Shown here piece by piece: positions 43,447 to 52,857 of a stretch of DNA of 64,000 bases; positions within the stretch are counted from its first letter, which is position 1, and every line of letters starts with the position of its first letter. Under the pieces are notes generated by a model that was given only the letters and a program-made list of their open reading frames with translations, made no database searches and was not told the origin of the DNA. The translations under genes and the position numbers were made by a program. The DNA is from Chitinophaga japonensis (GTDB lineage Bacteria; Bacteroidota; Bacteroidia; Chitinophagales; Chitinophagaceae). The stretch is taken from positions 310,001 through 374,000 of the forward strand of contig NZ_VLLG01000005.1 in assembly GCF_007830125.1 (NCBI RefSeq), written 5' to 3'.

Positions 43447-43811
43447 AACTTACGAAGATAAGTTTTTCCTATTGCTCGAGGTAAAATAGAAATACACCAA
43501 CTGTTGAAAACTTATGTTCCTTAGATAAATTGGGAAATTAGCTAATTTAATAGTGCATTAGTTATTGATTATCAAATATTTTAACTAGCTGATTCAATTT
43601 ACCTACATAGTTCTACGTAAAAACGCTAAGCGGCTACTAAGAGCTAATTTTAGGATTTTATTCAAATTAAGTCTTTTTGACATTTATATAGTATAATATT
43701 ATGATATGTAGGCGCTTGTATGAATTATTCTATTTGCTATTCTGCCATCTCTATCACAGACATAAAGCAAAAAGTGAGAGTATCGCCAGAAGAATACCGT
43801 AATTCACTCAA

Positions 43812-43937
43812 TTAACCGGAATTCTTATTAGCGAAATAGGCCTGGTTGTACCACCCCTTTTGGGGCTTATAGTGCTTCGTTATCTTATACTCGTTGGCAA
43901 ATGGTTTTCTTTTGAATTTAAACTGGTCCTCGGCTAT
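43812..43937 (-). pseudogene. C-terminal remnant of an unidentified gene
   Basis: A 41-codon open stretch ending in a stop, with protein-like composition (DQFKFKRKPFANEYKITK, then WYNQAYFANK) but no start codon; a stop lies directly upstream in frame. It has no recognised family. It may be the tail of a gene cut during insertion or decay at the island edge. Confidence 0.3.
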
Positions 43938-44009
43938 CTAAACTATCAAAAAACGTCAAAAGAGGTATCAAGTGTTCGATTGTGATCCCTCCCAGCCCGC
44001 AGGAAAAGA

Positions 44010-44044
44010 AAAAGCCTTCAAGTCTTTTGATTTGGAGGCTTTTT
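44010..44044. terminator. Rho-independent terminator, usable in both directions
   Basis: A 12-bp stem (AAAAGCCTTCAA with TTGGAGGCTTTT, one G-T wobble) around a 10-nt loop, with T-runs on the plus side and A-runs on the other. Confidence 0.7.
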
Positions 44045-44277
44045 AGTTTGATAATTTTTGAACTTCTTTATTCGCCCCTGACCGATCGCTTTCCAACACT
44101 GGCTATCTGATCAAAGTATGCCCTTAAAGCTGAGAGAAAGGCGAATTACCTCAAGGTGTAGCTGTTTGCATCTTTATGATGACTTTTCATCGATCCGGCT
44201 AAACCAAAAGCGCTTTTGACTAACTCCATTCTTTAGCTACTTCATAATTTTACATCAACAAAAAAAATGAAAGCGAT

Positions 44278-45273
44278 ATGAAAGCAATAAGAATTAATGA
44301 ATTTGGATTGCCAGAGGTAATGAAACTGGAAGAAATAGCGCGTCCTATTCCGGCGGCAGATGAAATTCTGGTGAAAGTATATGCGAGCGCTGTAAACCCT
44401 ATAGACTGGAAAATTCGTGACGGCAAAATAGTAAGCCGTCTGCACGTCAAAATAGAACTACCCATTACACCTGGTTGGGACGCAGCCGGCATAGTAGAAG
44501 AGATTGGCAGTAATGTAACCGGTTTTAAAAAGGGGGATGCGGTATATGGTATCCCGAACTACCCGGGAGACGGCAGTTATGCCGAATATGTTGCTGCAAA
44601 GGCAAGGAAGTTTTCACTAAAACCGAAAAGTATCAATTTTATTGAGGCTTCAGCCATACCGGTATCTGGAGTTACCGCGTGGGACGGCGTTTTCAATCGC
44701 GGGCAATTACAGCCGGGACAGCGCATTCTCATTCACGGCGCAGCCGGCGGCGTAGGACATTTTGCTGTACAACTGGCAAAATGGAAAGGGGCCTATGTAA
44801 TAGGAACTGCTTCACCAAATAATCATGCTTTTTTAAAGCAACTGGGCGCAGATGAAGTCATTGATTATAACAAGCAGGATTTTGAAGATATGCTGCACGA
44901 CTTAGATGTTGTGTTTGATGCAGTAGCGCTTGGAAATGATATCCAACAAAAATCTGTAAGAGTGCTGAAAGAAAATGGCACGTTGGTGACCACCCAGGGA
45001 TTCCCGTTAGGTGAGGATGTTACAAAGGCCCTTGCAAAAAAGAACGCCAGAGGCGAGGTCATCTATGGTGAAGAAGATATCCGGGAATGGTTAAATGAGA
45101 TTGCGCTGTTAGTCGATGAAAATAAGATAAAGGTCACGGTAAATAAAACTTACCCGCTGGAAAAAGCTGCAGAAGCGCACCGGGAAAGTGAGCAGAGGCA
45201 TGGCCGTGGCAAGCTTGTATTGGAAGTAAGAAAAGAAGATCAGCACAATGAAACATTTCAGAACAATAAATGA
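44278..45273 (+). CDS. Zinc-independent NADP-dependent oxidoreductase (quinone-reductase-like MDR)
   Basis: A 331-residue medium-chain reductase. The N-terminal GroES-like domain has VYASAVNPIDWKIRDG; the Rossmann domain has the motif HGAAGGVGHFAVQLAK (about 154-169) and DEVIDYNKQDF. The zinc-binding cysteines of alcohol dehydrogenases are absent, which is typical of quinone oxidoreductase-like enzymes. Its end overlaps the AraC-family gene by 26 nt, so the pair is one operon and the regulator probably controls it. The substrate is unknown. Confidence 0.88.
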   Translation: MKAIRINEFGLPEVMKLEEIARPIPAADEILVKVYASAVNPIDWKIRDGKIVSRLHVKIELPITPGWDAAGIVEEIGSNVTGFKKGDAVYGIPNYPGDGSYAEYVAAKARKFSLKPKSINFIEASAIPVSGVTAWDGVFNRGQLQPGQRILIHGAAGGVGHFAVQLAKWKGAYVIGTASPNNHAFLKQLGADEVIDYNKQDFEDMLHDLDVVFDAVALGNDIQQKSVRVLKENGTLVTTQGFPLGEDVTKALAKKNARGEVIYGEEDIREWLNEIALLVDENKIKVTVNKTYPLEKAAEAHRESEQRHGRGKLVLEVRKEDQHNETFQNNK

Positions 45274-46153
45274 GTTTCACCAGTTCAGGCAATTGCCTCA
45301 ACCCCGGCATCCGCTGATCAGTGTTATAAACATAGACGCCATTAAACATTTGCACACTGACGAGCCCTTGACCTTATTGCTGGACTTTTATTGCATTGCT
45401 ATAAAAAGAATCTCCAATTTCAAGGTAAAATATGGGCAACAGCAATATGATTTTGATAATGGCATCATGTCTTTTATGGCCCCTAACCAGGTGTATAGCA
45501 TTGTTCTTGATAAAAACGAAAAACTTAAACAGTCGGGGTGGGTGATATTCATCCACCCCGATTTCCTGTGGAATACAACACTTGCCCAAACCATAAAACA
45601 ATATGATTTTTGGGACTATTTTGTAAATGAAGCATTATTTCTTTCAGAAAAAGAAGAAGCAACCGTTACCAATATTATTCAAAACATCCAGCAGGAATAC
45701 TGCTCTAACATTGACAGGTTCACTAAAAAAATTATCACCTCACACGTTGAAAACCTGTTAAATTACGCAGAAAGGTTTTATCACCGCCAATTCATCACGC
45801 GCGAAAAAACGAACCATCAAATACTTGAGCGCCTGGAAAAATTGCTTACCAGGCATTTTGCTGACGATAACCTGACAATAAAAGGGCTGCCTTCTGTTAA
45901 ATATGTTTCGGAGCAGCTAAACCTTTCCCCTGGCTATTTAAGCAGCTTACTGCGTGTACTGACAGGCCAAAATACCCAACAACACATTCACGGAAAACTT
46001 ATTGAAAAAGCAAAGGAAAAATTATCTGCCACGAACCTTTCAGTTAGCGAAATTGCATATGAGCTGGGTTTTGAACATTTACAATCTTTCAGTAAGTTCT
46101 TCAAGACAAAAACTGAAATGTCTCCGTTGGAATTCCGGAAAAAATTCAACTAA
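45248..46153 (+). CDS. AraC-family transcriptional regulator
   Basis: A 301-residue regulator with an N-terminal cupin-like sensing domain (about 30-160; NGIMSFMAPNQVYSI) and a C-terminal double helix-turn-helix (about 200-300; VKYVSEQLNLSPGYLSSLL, NLSVSEIAYELGFEHLQSFS, then FFKTKTEMSPLEFRKKF). It is translationally coupled to the oxidoreductase gene by a 26-nt overlap, with the ATG at 45248 inside that gene. The likely target is its own operon. Confidence 0.9.
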   Translation: MKHFRTINEFHQFRQLPQPRHPLISVINIDAIKHLHTDEPLTLLLDFYCIAIKRISNFKVKYGQQQYDFDNGIMSFMAPNQVYSIVLDKNEKLKQSGWVIFIHPDFLWNTTLAQTIKQYDFWDYFVNEALFLSEKEEATVTNIIQNIQQEYCSNIDRFTKKIITSHVENLLNYAERFYHRQFITREKTNHQILERLEKLLTRHFADDNLTIKGLPSVKYVSEQLNLSPGYLSSLLRVLTGQNTQQHIHGKLIEKAKEKLSATNLSVSEIAYELGFEHLQSFSKFFKTKTEMSPLEFRKKFN

Positions 46154-46221
46154 ATGCTCGTCGGAATGGAATTATAGTGGGCGGAAGAGAGGTTCCACAC
46201 CCTCCTCTACGCAGGAGAAAC

Positions 46222-46246
46222 AAAAGCACTTAAAATCAATGCTTTT
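46222..46246 (+). terminator. Weak terminator after the AraC gene
   Basis: AAAAGCA (46222-46228) and TGCTTTT (46240-46246) form a 7-bp stem with an 11-nt loop, 68 nt after the AraC stop. Confidence 0.4.
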
Positions 46247-46344
46247 ATGGTAACCATTTAAGCATCGGGAAAAATGTGCTCATCAATTTTAATTGTACTT
46301 TTTTGACGCCAAAGATGTGCCTGCAGATACCATAGTGGCAGGCA

Positions 46345-46464
46345 TGTGGATGGAAAAAGTAAATGTTAAATGATAATGCAACCGTTAATGCATTCAAAGC
46401 CATGCAGCCGATGACTATTAATATGAGTGAGATGAACGGCAATGAAAAATTATTAGTACTATGA
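46345..46464 (+). pseudogene. Frameshifted, truncated cyclophilin-like-fold gene
   Basis: Two reading frames joined by a one-base shift near 46368 read MWMEKVNVK and then NDNATVNAFKAMQPMTINMS with EMNGNEKLLVL. This matches the N-terminal strands of the cyclophilin-like-fold proteins (NATxxAFxAMLPMTxxMSxLNGNEK). A stop at 46462 removes the remaining two thirds. The gene is therefore broken twice: an internal shift and a missing C-terminus. Nothing in the surrounding 383-nt gap suggests it is still made. Confidence 0.55.
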
Positions 46465-46536
46465 TCTTGTTCCTATCCGTTTACCCCAAATCCATTAAGA
46501 TTATTACGTATATTTGAGTGTTAACAGCAATAAATT

Positions 46537-47100
46537 TTGAGACACTCTATAATCACCATTACGCCATTTTTTGCAACGACACCTTCCTTTAAACAATACA
46601 GGAACATATTACTAACAATCTTCCTGACTTTAACTGGAGCAGCAAATTCCTTTGCTTGCAGTTGCCAGGGAGAAGCATCTGTTTCAGAAAGTGTGAAGCA
46701 TGCCGGCATTGTTTTTAGCGGGCAGGTTACTTCCATATCTTTTACCACAAACTACGACAGTTTGGGAATTACAGTCACCGGTGACACCAGCAAAATACAT
46801 TTTAATTGGCGGGAACACCCCACTGCAGTGGTAAAAATAAAGATCAATAAAATATACAAGGGACAGTTGGTTGCTGATACGTTAACAATTCTGACGCCGT
46901 CAAACGGAGCCGCTTGTGGTTATCGCTTCCAGGCAGGAGAAAAGTATATTGTCTATGCCACAATATTTGACGAATTACCCATGACAGATAAGCTCAGGAG
47001 ACGAACATTTGATAAAAAGACATTCTGGACGCATCAATGTAGCCGGACACAGGATTGGAATACAACCGAAGAGAAAGGAATCATGCAAGCATTAAAATAA
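46537..47100 (+). CDS. TIMP/NTR-like secreted protein
   Basis: A protein of up to 187 residues; the frame opens with a TTG and no ATG is available before the signal peptide, so the exact start is uncertain. A hydrophobic leader (ILLTIFLTLTGAANSFA) ends at ACSCQGE, where Cys could be lipidated or the first of a TIMP-like CxC. The rest (GIVFSGQVTSI, VVKIKINKIYKGQL, GAACGYRFQAGEKYIVYA) fits the netrin/TIMP-type OB-fold seen in secreted bacterial proteins. Four or more cysteines are conserved in that fold. The role is unknown. Confidence 0.6.
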   Translation: MRHSIITITPFFATTPSFKQYRNILLTIFLTLTGAANSFACSCQGEASVSESVKHAGIVFSGQVTSISFTTNYDSLGITVTGDTSKIHFNWREHPTAVVKIKINKIYKGQLVADTLTILTPSNGAACGYRFQAGEKYIVYATIFDELPMTDKLRRRTFDKKTFWTHQCSRTQDWNTTEEKGIMQALK

Positions 47101-47179
47101 GGCAGCCTATACACTGGTTTTGCGCCGGGCCGCGACTGATAGGCATAAACCGGGTATACCTAACCTACAAAACTATAAA

Positions 47180-47725
47180 ATGAAAATTGGACAAAGATTT
47201 AACAAGCTGACTTTGAAGGAATATTTTTTCTATATTGACAATTATAAAAAATATACTGACTTCAATATTCTGGGGCTCTATCGTTCAATTATTGAAAACG
47301 ACAAATTAGACATTACAAGCAAAATTGAGGTTCGGGAATATACTCATAAAACCTTCAAAAAATCTTTTGACTTTCTACAGCTAAAAGACCCACAGACATA
47401 TTTTGACATTATAACAATTGGAAAAGAGTTAACCCAGGCAGACGAAAACCAAATCTGGAGTGACATAATTAATAACCAACAGAAAATTCTAGCCGACAAA
47501 AAAATAAAACACAGGAATTTTGGCATCTATTCGAAACACAGTTGCGGTTACAGCACCTGCCCTTTAAATGGTCTTATGATAAGGCAAGGCGCTCTGATTT
47601 CAGAGCGGTTTATGCACTTCAATTCTGACAAAAATGAGTATGCCGCCAAAAACAAGTCAGACAGGCGAAGAGCGGACAGGAAAAGAAAAAAACAAACTAT
47701 ACAAAAAAACATGTCGTCCGACTAA
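47180..47725 (+). CDS. Hypothetical protein
   Basis: An 181-residue protein from the ATG at 47180 (the longer frame from 47120 adds 20 residues without support). Family not recognised. It is soluble and basic at the C-terminus (DRRRADRKRKKQ), which may bind nucleic acid. The central part is helical and rich in Lys, Asp and Ile (KDPQTYFDIITIGKEL). A CGYSTCP motif is present near residue 120. It lies between the TIMP-like gene and the helicase, all on the plus strand, but with gaps that do not require one operon. Confidence 0.5.
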   Translation: MKIGQRFNKLTLKEYFFYIDNYKKYTDFNILGLYRSIIENDKLDITSKIEVREYTHKTFKKSFDFLQLKDPQTYFDIITIGKELTQADENQIWSDIINNQQKILADKKIKHRNFGIYSKHSCGYSTCPLNGLMIRQGALISERFMHFNSDKNEYAAKNKSDRRRADRKRKKQTIQKNMSSD

Positions 47726-47782
47726 TGCGCGACGGTAATATAGGTTCATAACGTACCCTGACTTTTAAAGCCACCACACAAA

Positions 47783-50512
47783 TTGACAACATATCCCAAG
47801 GATGCAGCATTCAAATACCCCTGGAGAAAATACCAGCAACGGGTGCTGGACGAATTACAAGATCACCTGGCGAATAGACATTTACACGTCGTTGCTCCGC
47901 CCGGCTCAGGAAAGACAGTCCTGGGGCTTGAAGTAGCGCTGCGGTTAAACAAACCAACTTTAATCCTTGCACCAACAATTGCCATCCGGAACCAGTGGAT
48001 ACAACGCTTTTGCGAACTGTTCCTGCAGACACCCCACGCGCCGGACTGGATATCAAGAGACATTCGCCATCCAAAATTCATGACGGTGGTGACCTACCAG
48101 GGACTTCATGCGGCTTGCAACAACCTTGTAGATGAAAATGAAGATGAAGACACGGCAAACGAAGAAGAAGCTGCGGAAAACGGGAATGGCAGGTCTGCCA
48201 ATCCTAACCTTGACAGTATTGTAAACGGTCTGAGATCGCAAAACATTAAAACGATTGTGGTTGATGAAGCCCACCATTTAAAAAACGAATGGTGGCAGAC
48301 GCTGACACTGGTTAAAGAGAAAATCAAGCCGGTAATCGTAGGGTTAACCGCAACGCCACCCTATGATGTTACCGCTACAGAATGGCAACGATATATTGAT
48401 CTGAATGGACCGGTGGACACCGAAATATCCGTTCCTGAGCTGATCATGGAAGGCGACCTGTGCCCGCACCAGGACTATGTGCATTTCACATTACCGGCAG
48501 AAAAAGAATATCAAAGCATTATTGATTTCAGACGGCATATTGAAAAGCTGTTCCTGGAAATAAGGAGTGATGAAACTATGCTCAGGGCCATGGAGCTTCT
48601 CCCGATGTGGCAAAACCCCATGGAACACCTGGACTGGATCTACAATAACCTGTCTTACTATTCGGCCTGTTTAATATTCCTGCATGCCAACGGGAAAGAA
48701 ATCCCGGAAACACACCTTGAAATAATTGGAGACAAGCGGCTCCAGGTGCCACCGCTTGATTACAACTGGCTTGAAATTTTACTGGATTTTTATCTCTTCA
48801 GGGAGAAAGCATACTTTAAGCCTTATGAGCAACATCAAACCGCGCTTGAAAACAGGTTAAAACGGTATGGCGCCATCGAAAGACGGCAGATCAGCTTTTC
48901 GTATAACAAAAAGATAACCGGTTATCTGACGTCCAGCATCAACAAACTAAACGGCATTAAAGCAATTGTTGATTTTGAGCACGGGCAATTGGGCCAGGAC
49001 CTGCGTTTGGTCATTCTTGCTGACTTCATCCGGAAAGAGTTCTTTATAAATTCCGCTGAAAATAACCTTGAGATCAACAAGATCGGGGTGATCCCCATTT
49101 TTGAAAAGCTAAGACGTGAAAACACCGGCAATAAAAAAATCGGGGTGCTGACCGGCTCAATGATCATCATTCCGAAAACAGCTTACCCGGCGTTTGAATC
49201 AAAAGCTGCTAAATACAGTATCTCACAGGTTAGTGCAAGCCCCGTGCCTTTTGACAGTAATTACATTTTAATTGAACAGACGGAGCAGCTTAAACATGAC
49301 ATTGTTCATATCGTAACACAAATTTTTCAGCAGGGAGAAATTGAAGTGCTAGTAGGTACAAAGTCATTACTGGGAGAAGGCTGGGATGCGCCCGCCATTA
49401 ATTCGCTGATCCTGGCAAGTTTTGTCGGCTCATTTGTCCTGTCCAATCAAATGCGGGGAAGAGCCATCCGGGCACAGAACGGGAACCGGGACAAAACAGG
49501 AAACATCTGGCACCTGGCCTGTATTGACCCTACTGTCGCTACAGGCGGAGATGATTTTGATCTACTGAAAAGGCGTTTCAGAAGCTTTGTGGGTGTTTCC
49601 TTCCGGAAAGACCCGGCAATTGAAAACGGTATTGATCGCCTGAACATTCCGGGAAATATGGGCGAGCAGGAAGCCATCGAAAAAAAGAATGCGGAAATGT
49701 TTGCCTTTGCCGGCAACCGGGAAAGCCTGAAGCAACGTTGGAAAACCGCACTGGAAACAGGTACTACACTTGTAGAGGAGGTCAGGATCCCGTTTCCGGA
49801 AGAACGGCCCTACCAGGCCGTTAAGACCCTGTATTTTAACAAGACGATTGCAAACCTTATCGCCACATTGGGCTCCGGTTTACTGGGGTTCGGATTGGAA
49901 AGCCTGCAGGGCCTCAGCAGATCTGCAAGGCATATCAGGTCCATGCAGGACCTATACACTTTCCTCGCTATTCTCGGTACGCTTGGGGCGGCTATTTTCG
50001 GCAGGATGGCTTATAAAGCGCTCCGGCTTTATTTCATGTACCGCGATATTTCGAAGGATATCCAACAGATCGGGAAGGCTTTATTACATGCTATGCAAAA
50101 AGCGGGCGCCATACATACTGACATGGCAGCACTAAAAGTCGAAGCCTCCGTTGACAAATGGGGCGCGGTGCATTGCCACCTGGAAGGCGGAACCACTTTT
50201 GAAAGGTCTACTTTCATCAATGCCCTGCAGGAAATTGTTGCGCCCATTGACAATCCCCGGTATGTGATAATAAGGAAGCACCGGTTTATGCATTTCATTA
50301 AGCAAAAAGACTATCATGCCGTTCCCCAAATACTTGGACGAAATAAGCACCTGGCTGAATATTTCAAGGGGCAATGGGAATGGCTGGTTGGCGCCTGCGA
50401 ACTGATCTTTACGCGAACAATAGACGGCAGGAAATTACTGTTGAAATCCAGGATCAAATCTTTAGCCGCACAATTGGACGATAAAGTGGAGCACTTAAAC
50501 AAATGGAGGTAA
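47783..50512 (+). CDS. Superfamily II DEAH-type helicase with C-terminal membrane hairpin
   Basis: A 909-residue protein; the start is a TTG at 47783 since no ATG fits. The helicase core is complete: Walker A VVAPPGSGKTVLG (36-48), DEAH box VVDEAHHLKN (about 157-166), motif III GLTATPP, motif V LVGTKSLLGEGWDAP and motif VI QMRGRAIRA. A long insert separates the two RecA domains. After the core, two hydrophobic stretches (about 687-705 and 727-745; IATLGSGLLGFGL, FLAILGTLGAAIFG) suggest a membrane hairpin, followed by 150 soluble residues. That is unusual for a helicase. No nuclease or methylase partner is adjacent. Confidence 0.75.
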   Translation: MTTYPKDAAFKYPWRKYQQRVLDELQDHLANRHLHVVAPPGSGKTVLGLEVALRLNKPTLILAPTIAIRNQWIQRFCELFLQTPHAPDWISRDIRHPKFMTVVTYQGLHAACNNLVDENEDEDTANEEEAAENGNGRSANPNLDSIVNGLRSQNIKTIVVDEAHHLKNEWWQTLTLVKEKIKPVIVGLTATPPYDVTATEWQRYIDLNGPVDTEISVPELIMEGDLCPHQDYVHFTLPAEKEYQSIIDFRRHIEKLFLEIRSDETMLRAMELLPMWQNPMEHLDWIYNNLSYYSACLIFLHANGKEIPETHLEIIGDKRLQVPPLDYNWLEILLDFYLFREKAYFKPYEQHQTALENRLKRYGAIERRQISFSYNKKITGYLTSSINKLNGIKAIVDFEHGQLGQDLRLVILADFIRKEFFINSAENNLEINKIGVIPIFEKLRRENTGNKKIGVLTGSMIIIPKTAYPAFESKAAKYSISQVSASPVPFDSNYILIEQTEQLKHDIVHIVTQIFQQGEIEVLVGTKSLLGEGWDAPAINSLILASFVGSFVLSNQMRGRAIRAQNGNRDKTGNIWHLACIDPTVATGGDDFDLLKRRFRSFVGVSFRKDPAIENGIDRLNIPGNMGEQEAIEKKNAEMFAFAGNRESLKQRWKTALETGTTLVEEVRIPFPEERPYQAVKTLYFNKTIANLIATLGSGLLGFGLESLQGLSRSARHIRSMQDLYTFLAILGTLGAAIFGRMAYKALRLYFMYRDISKDIQQIGKALLHAMQKAGAIHTDMAALKVEASVDKWGAVHCHLEGGTTFERSTFINALQEIVAPIDNPRYVIIRKHRFMHFIKQKDYHAVPQILGRNKHLAEYFKGQWEWLVGACELIFTRTIDGRKLLLKSRIKSLAAQLDDKVEHLNKWR

Positions 50513-50593
50513 AAGACATCCAACTATATTTCCTGTCCAAACCCACCCTCAACAATGTCTATTTCACCGCCCTTCTGCTACTGATCCAGACAG

Positions 50594-50601
50594 TACCTTT
50601 G
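50594..50601 (+). promoter_or_regulatory. -7 element TACCTTTG directly before the MFS gene
   Basis: An exact TAnnTTTG match that ends 5 nt before the ATG at 50607. Transcription would begin at or just before the start codon, implying a leaderless mRNA or use of the second ATG at 50613. Confidence 0.5.
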
Positions 50602-50606
50602 GCTTC

Positions 50607-51809
50607 ATGAAAATGAAACAAACCGAGTTCATCGCGCTGTCGGCCTGCACCATGACCCTGACAGCTTTAGGGATTGATATCATGCTGCCGGCATTCGGCG
50701 CGCTCCGGGAGCACTTTGGGCTACCGCCGGAGTCTACCGCTACGGCGCAGATCATTTCGTTCTTTTTTATGGGCCAGATCGCCCAGATCGCTTTTGGCGC
50801 GCTTTCAGACCGCTTCGGACGGCTGGCCATTTTGCGGATCGGGTTCCCGCTTTATATTACCGGCGGACTGGCGGCGGCCTTCTCTCCCAGCCTGCAACTC
50901 ATGCTGGCGGCCCGATTCATAGCCGGTATGGGAGCCTCCGCAGTCTTTATGACCACCATTGCCGGCGTGCGTGACCGTTTTGTGGGAGACCAGATGGCCC
51001 GCATCATGTCCCTCATCTTTACGATCTTCCTGTTCACCCCGGTCCTGGCGCCATTCCTGGGCCTGGCGATCCTGTCCGTCGCATCCTGGAAAATGGTGTT
51101 CCTCACGCCACCCCTGTTCGCGGTGATCGTGTTCACCTGGTCACTCAGGCTGGAGGAGTCCCTGCCCCGGGAACAACGCACTACGCTTAACTGGACAGAC
51201 ATCGGGCAATCCATCCGCGGGGTCATCTGCAACCGCATCTTTCTCCGGTACACCGGGGTCACTACCCTTCTTTTCACGGCATTAAGCTCATACGTGGCCA
51301 GTTCCGAACATATTGTAGGAGAGATCTACGGCAAGCCGGAACTGTTTGCCTGGATCTTTGCGGGCATGGGCTTGCTGATGTCACTGTGCGCCCTGCTGAA
51401 TGCACGCCTGTCGTCCCGGTTTGGAGCCTGGCGTACCATCAGGTGGCTCCTTGTTATCTACACGATAGTAGGAGCGCTCCTGCTGCTGTACACGTTCGCC
51501 GCCGGCGATCCACCGCGTATGTCCCTGTTCTTCATTGCCATTGCGCTGCTGATGGCTATTAATTTAGCCGTTGAGCCCAACAGCAGTGCGCTGGCGCTGG
51601 AACCCATGGGAAACATGGCAGGCATGGCCTCAGCGGTTTACGGCACAGCTTTCTTTTTTATCGGGGCCTCCCTGGGATCGGTGATCAGCCACTTTATGGA
51701 GAAGAGCGTTTTCCCGCTGGTGCTCAGCTTTTTCGTGATCGGGCTGGCTGCCGTGCTGCTGGTATTCAGCGATCTCCGCATGGATCGTCTAAAACAACCT
51801 GTTAAATAA
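50607..51809 (+). CDS. Bcr/CflA-type MFS multidrug exporter
   Basis: A 400-residue permease with about 12 membrane segments. The N-terminal DIMLPAFGAL and the loop GALSDRFGRL are the Bcr/CflA and MFS signatures, with the charged residues D and R of the A-motif present. It should export drugs by proton antiport. It is a single gene between the island and an SDR; the flanking base composition is that of the chromosome. ATG 50607 and 50613 are both usable. Confidence 0.9.
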   Translation: MKMKQTEFIALSACTMTLTALGIDIMLPAFGALREHFGLPPESTATAQIISFFFMGQIAQIAFGALSDRFGRLAILRIGFPLYITGGLAAAFSPSLQLMLAARFIAGMGASAVFMTTIAGVRDRFVGDQMARIMSLIFTIFLFTPVLAPFLGLAILSVASWKMVFLTPPLFAVIVFTWSLRLEESLPREQRTTLNWTDIGQSIRGVICNRIFLRYTGVTTLLFTALSSYVASSEHIVGEIYGKPELFAWIFAGMGLLMSLCALLNARLSSRFGAWRTIRWLLVIYTIVGALLLLYTFAAGDPPRMSLFFIAIALLMAINLAVEPNSSALALEPMGNMAGMASAVYGTAFFFIGASLGSVISHFMEKSVFPLVLSFFVIGLAAVLLVFSDLRMDRLKQPVK

Positions 51810-51865
51810 AATGGAAATCGGAATTATCGGGGTCTTACGGCCCTGGTAGTATCCAGTACGGGAGG

Positions 51866-52681
51866 TCACAACTGCGCCGCTGCTTTCTGCGTTCTGATGT
51901 CCTGTAAGCGCTTTTGCAATACGTCTTCCAGGTGCTGAAATGCAACAGGGCCGGTAGGCAGGCGCAAAGGCGGGTTATCGGAACGGCCGCAGGCAATCAG
52001 CGCATCTGCTACCATCCGGACATCGTCCAAAGGACCGAAGCCGTTATCGAGCAGCATTTTTCGTACGGTGTCCGCAGGCGTATTATCATACGCCGCCATG
52101 GATGGCGCCAGTTGTATACCTGCACCAAAATTGGTAGCAGTGGGGCCAGGCTCAGCGAGTGTAAAACGGATATTGAATGGTGCAACCTCCTGCGCTACTG
52201 TTTCCACAAAACCTTCTATCCCCCACTTGGAAGCGTGGTAAATGCTGAACCCGGGATAAGCTACCTGCCCGCCTTCCGAGGAAACCTGTATAATATGCCC
52301 GCCTGCCTGCCTGCGTAAATATGGAAGCACAGCCCTGATCAGTGCTATGGAGCCTATCAAATTAGTTTCCAGTTGCTTTAATATCGTTTCGTCATCGAAC
52401 TCTTCCGCCGCGCCAACAACGCCGTATCCCGCATTGCTGACAACAACGTCTATCTTTTCAAAAGCGTCAAATGCCTGTGCTACCACGGATTTAATGGCTT
52501 CCCTGTCAGTAAGCTCCAAATGTGCTGCCTTAAACCGGCCGGGATACTGTTGCTGCAGTGGGTCCAGCAACGCAGTATTCCGCAGCGTGGCAAAAACCGC
52601 ATCTCCCTGTGCCAGCAGCGCCTCCGTCATTGCTCTTCCTATGCCGCTGGAGGTACCGGTAATCAACCATGTTCTGTTCAT
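51866..52681 (-). CDS. Short-chain dehydrogenase/reductase (SDR)
   Basis: A 271-residue SDR from the ATG at 52681 (MNRTWLITGTSSGIGRAM); a start at 52690 would add three residues. TGTSSGIG is the nucleotide motif, VVSNAGYG the NNAG equivalent, IQVSSEGG holds the catalytic Ser and YHASK the Tyr/Lys pair. It is related to, but distinct from, the SDR at 25345. No partner gene is close. The substrate is unknown. Confidence 0.9.
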   Translation of the reverse strand: MNRTWLITGTSSGIGRAMTEALLAQGDAVFATLRNTALLDPLQQQYPGRFKAAHLELTDREAIKSVVAQAFDAFEKIDVVVSNAGYGVVGAAEEFDDETILKQLETNLIGSIALIRAVLPYLRRQAGGHIIQVSSEGGQVAYPGFSIYHASKWGIEGFVETVAQEVAPFNIRFTLAEPGPTATNFGAGIQLAPSMAAYDNTPADTVRKMLLDNGFGPLDDVRMVADALIACGRSDNPPLRLPTGPVAFQHLEDVLQKRLQDIRTQKAAAQL

Positions 52682-52706
52682 ACAATACATTGTTTAATGA
52701 ATAGAA

Positions 52707-52714
52707 CAAAGGTA
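52707..52714 (-). promoter_or_regulatory. -7 element for the SDR gene at 51866
   Basis: CAAAGGTA (TACCTTTG on the minus strand) lies 25 nt upstream of the start codon. Confidence 0.5.
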
Positions 52715-52857
52715 TACTGGCGGCAGGACCGCAGGGTAGCGAAAATGAAACAGATGGTTGCAGAAAACAAACATCCCGGCAGCCAGTGGGGCAGCCTGAG
52801 CATGTCTGCCTGAACGGCTTCCGGGTCCTTTCCCTTTATTTTGCGTACCTTGCAGGC

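Larger units (their letters stand above)
43447..44277. other. 831-nt intergenic region at the right edge of the ssp locus
   Basis: AT-rich and mostly empty. It should hold the sspB promoter (left part, no good element found), a gene remnant (43812-43937, minus), a tRNA T-arm-like sequence (TTCGATTGTGATCCCTCCC near 43975) and a bidirectional terminator (44010-44044). Confidence 0.5.
29381..50512. mobile_element. AT-rich accessory island next to tRNA-Ser, no integrase seen
   Basis: Base composition falls sharply after the tRNA and recovers at about 50.5 kb. The core (29.4-43.5 kb) holds the phosphorothioation genes and the GHKL/receiver block; the rest holds a reductase/AraC pair, fragments and a helicase. 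The left edge is a tRNA gene with a partial duplicate of its 3' end, a common integration pattern. No recombinase, transposase or conjugation gene is visible, so mobility has been lost or depends on other elements. The right edge is not sharply defined: either near 43.9 kb or near 50.5 kb. Confidence 0.5.

Noticed and set aside
43970..43992. tRNA T-arm-like sequence (TTCGATTGTGATCCCTCCC) as the right attachment site
   Set aside because: Needs a 5-base insertion to align with the tRNA-Ser 3' end and the flanks do not form a T-stem, so it is only a weak candidate.
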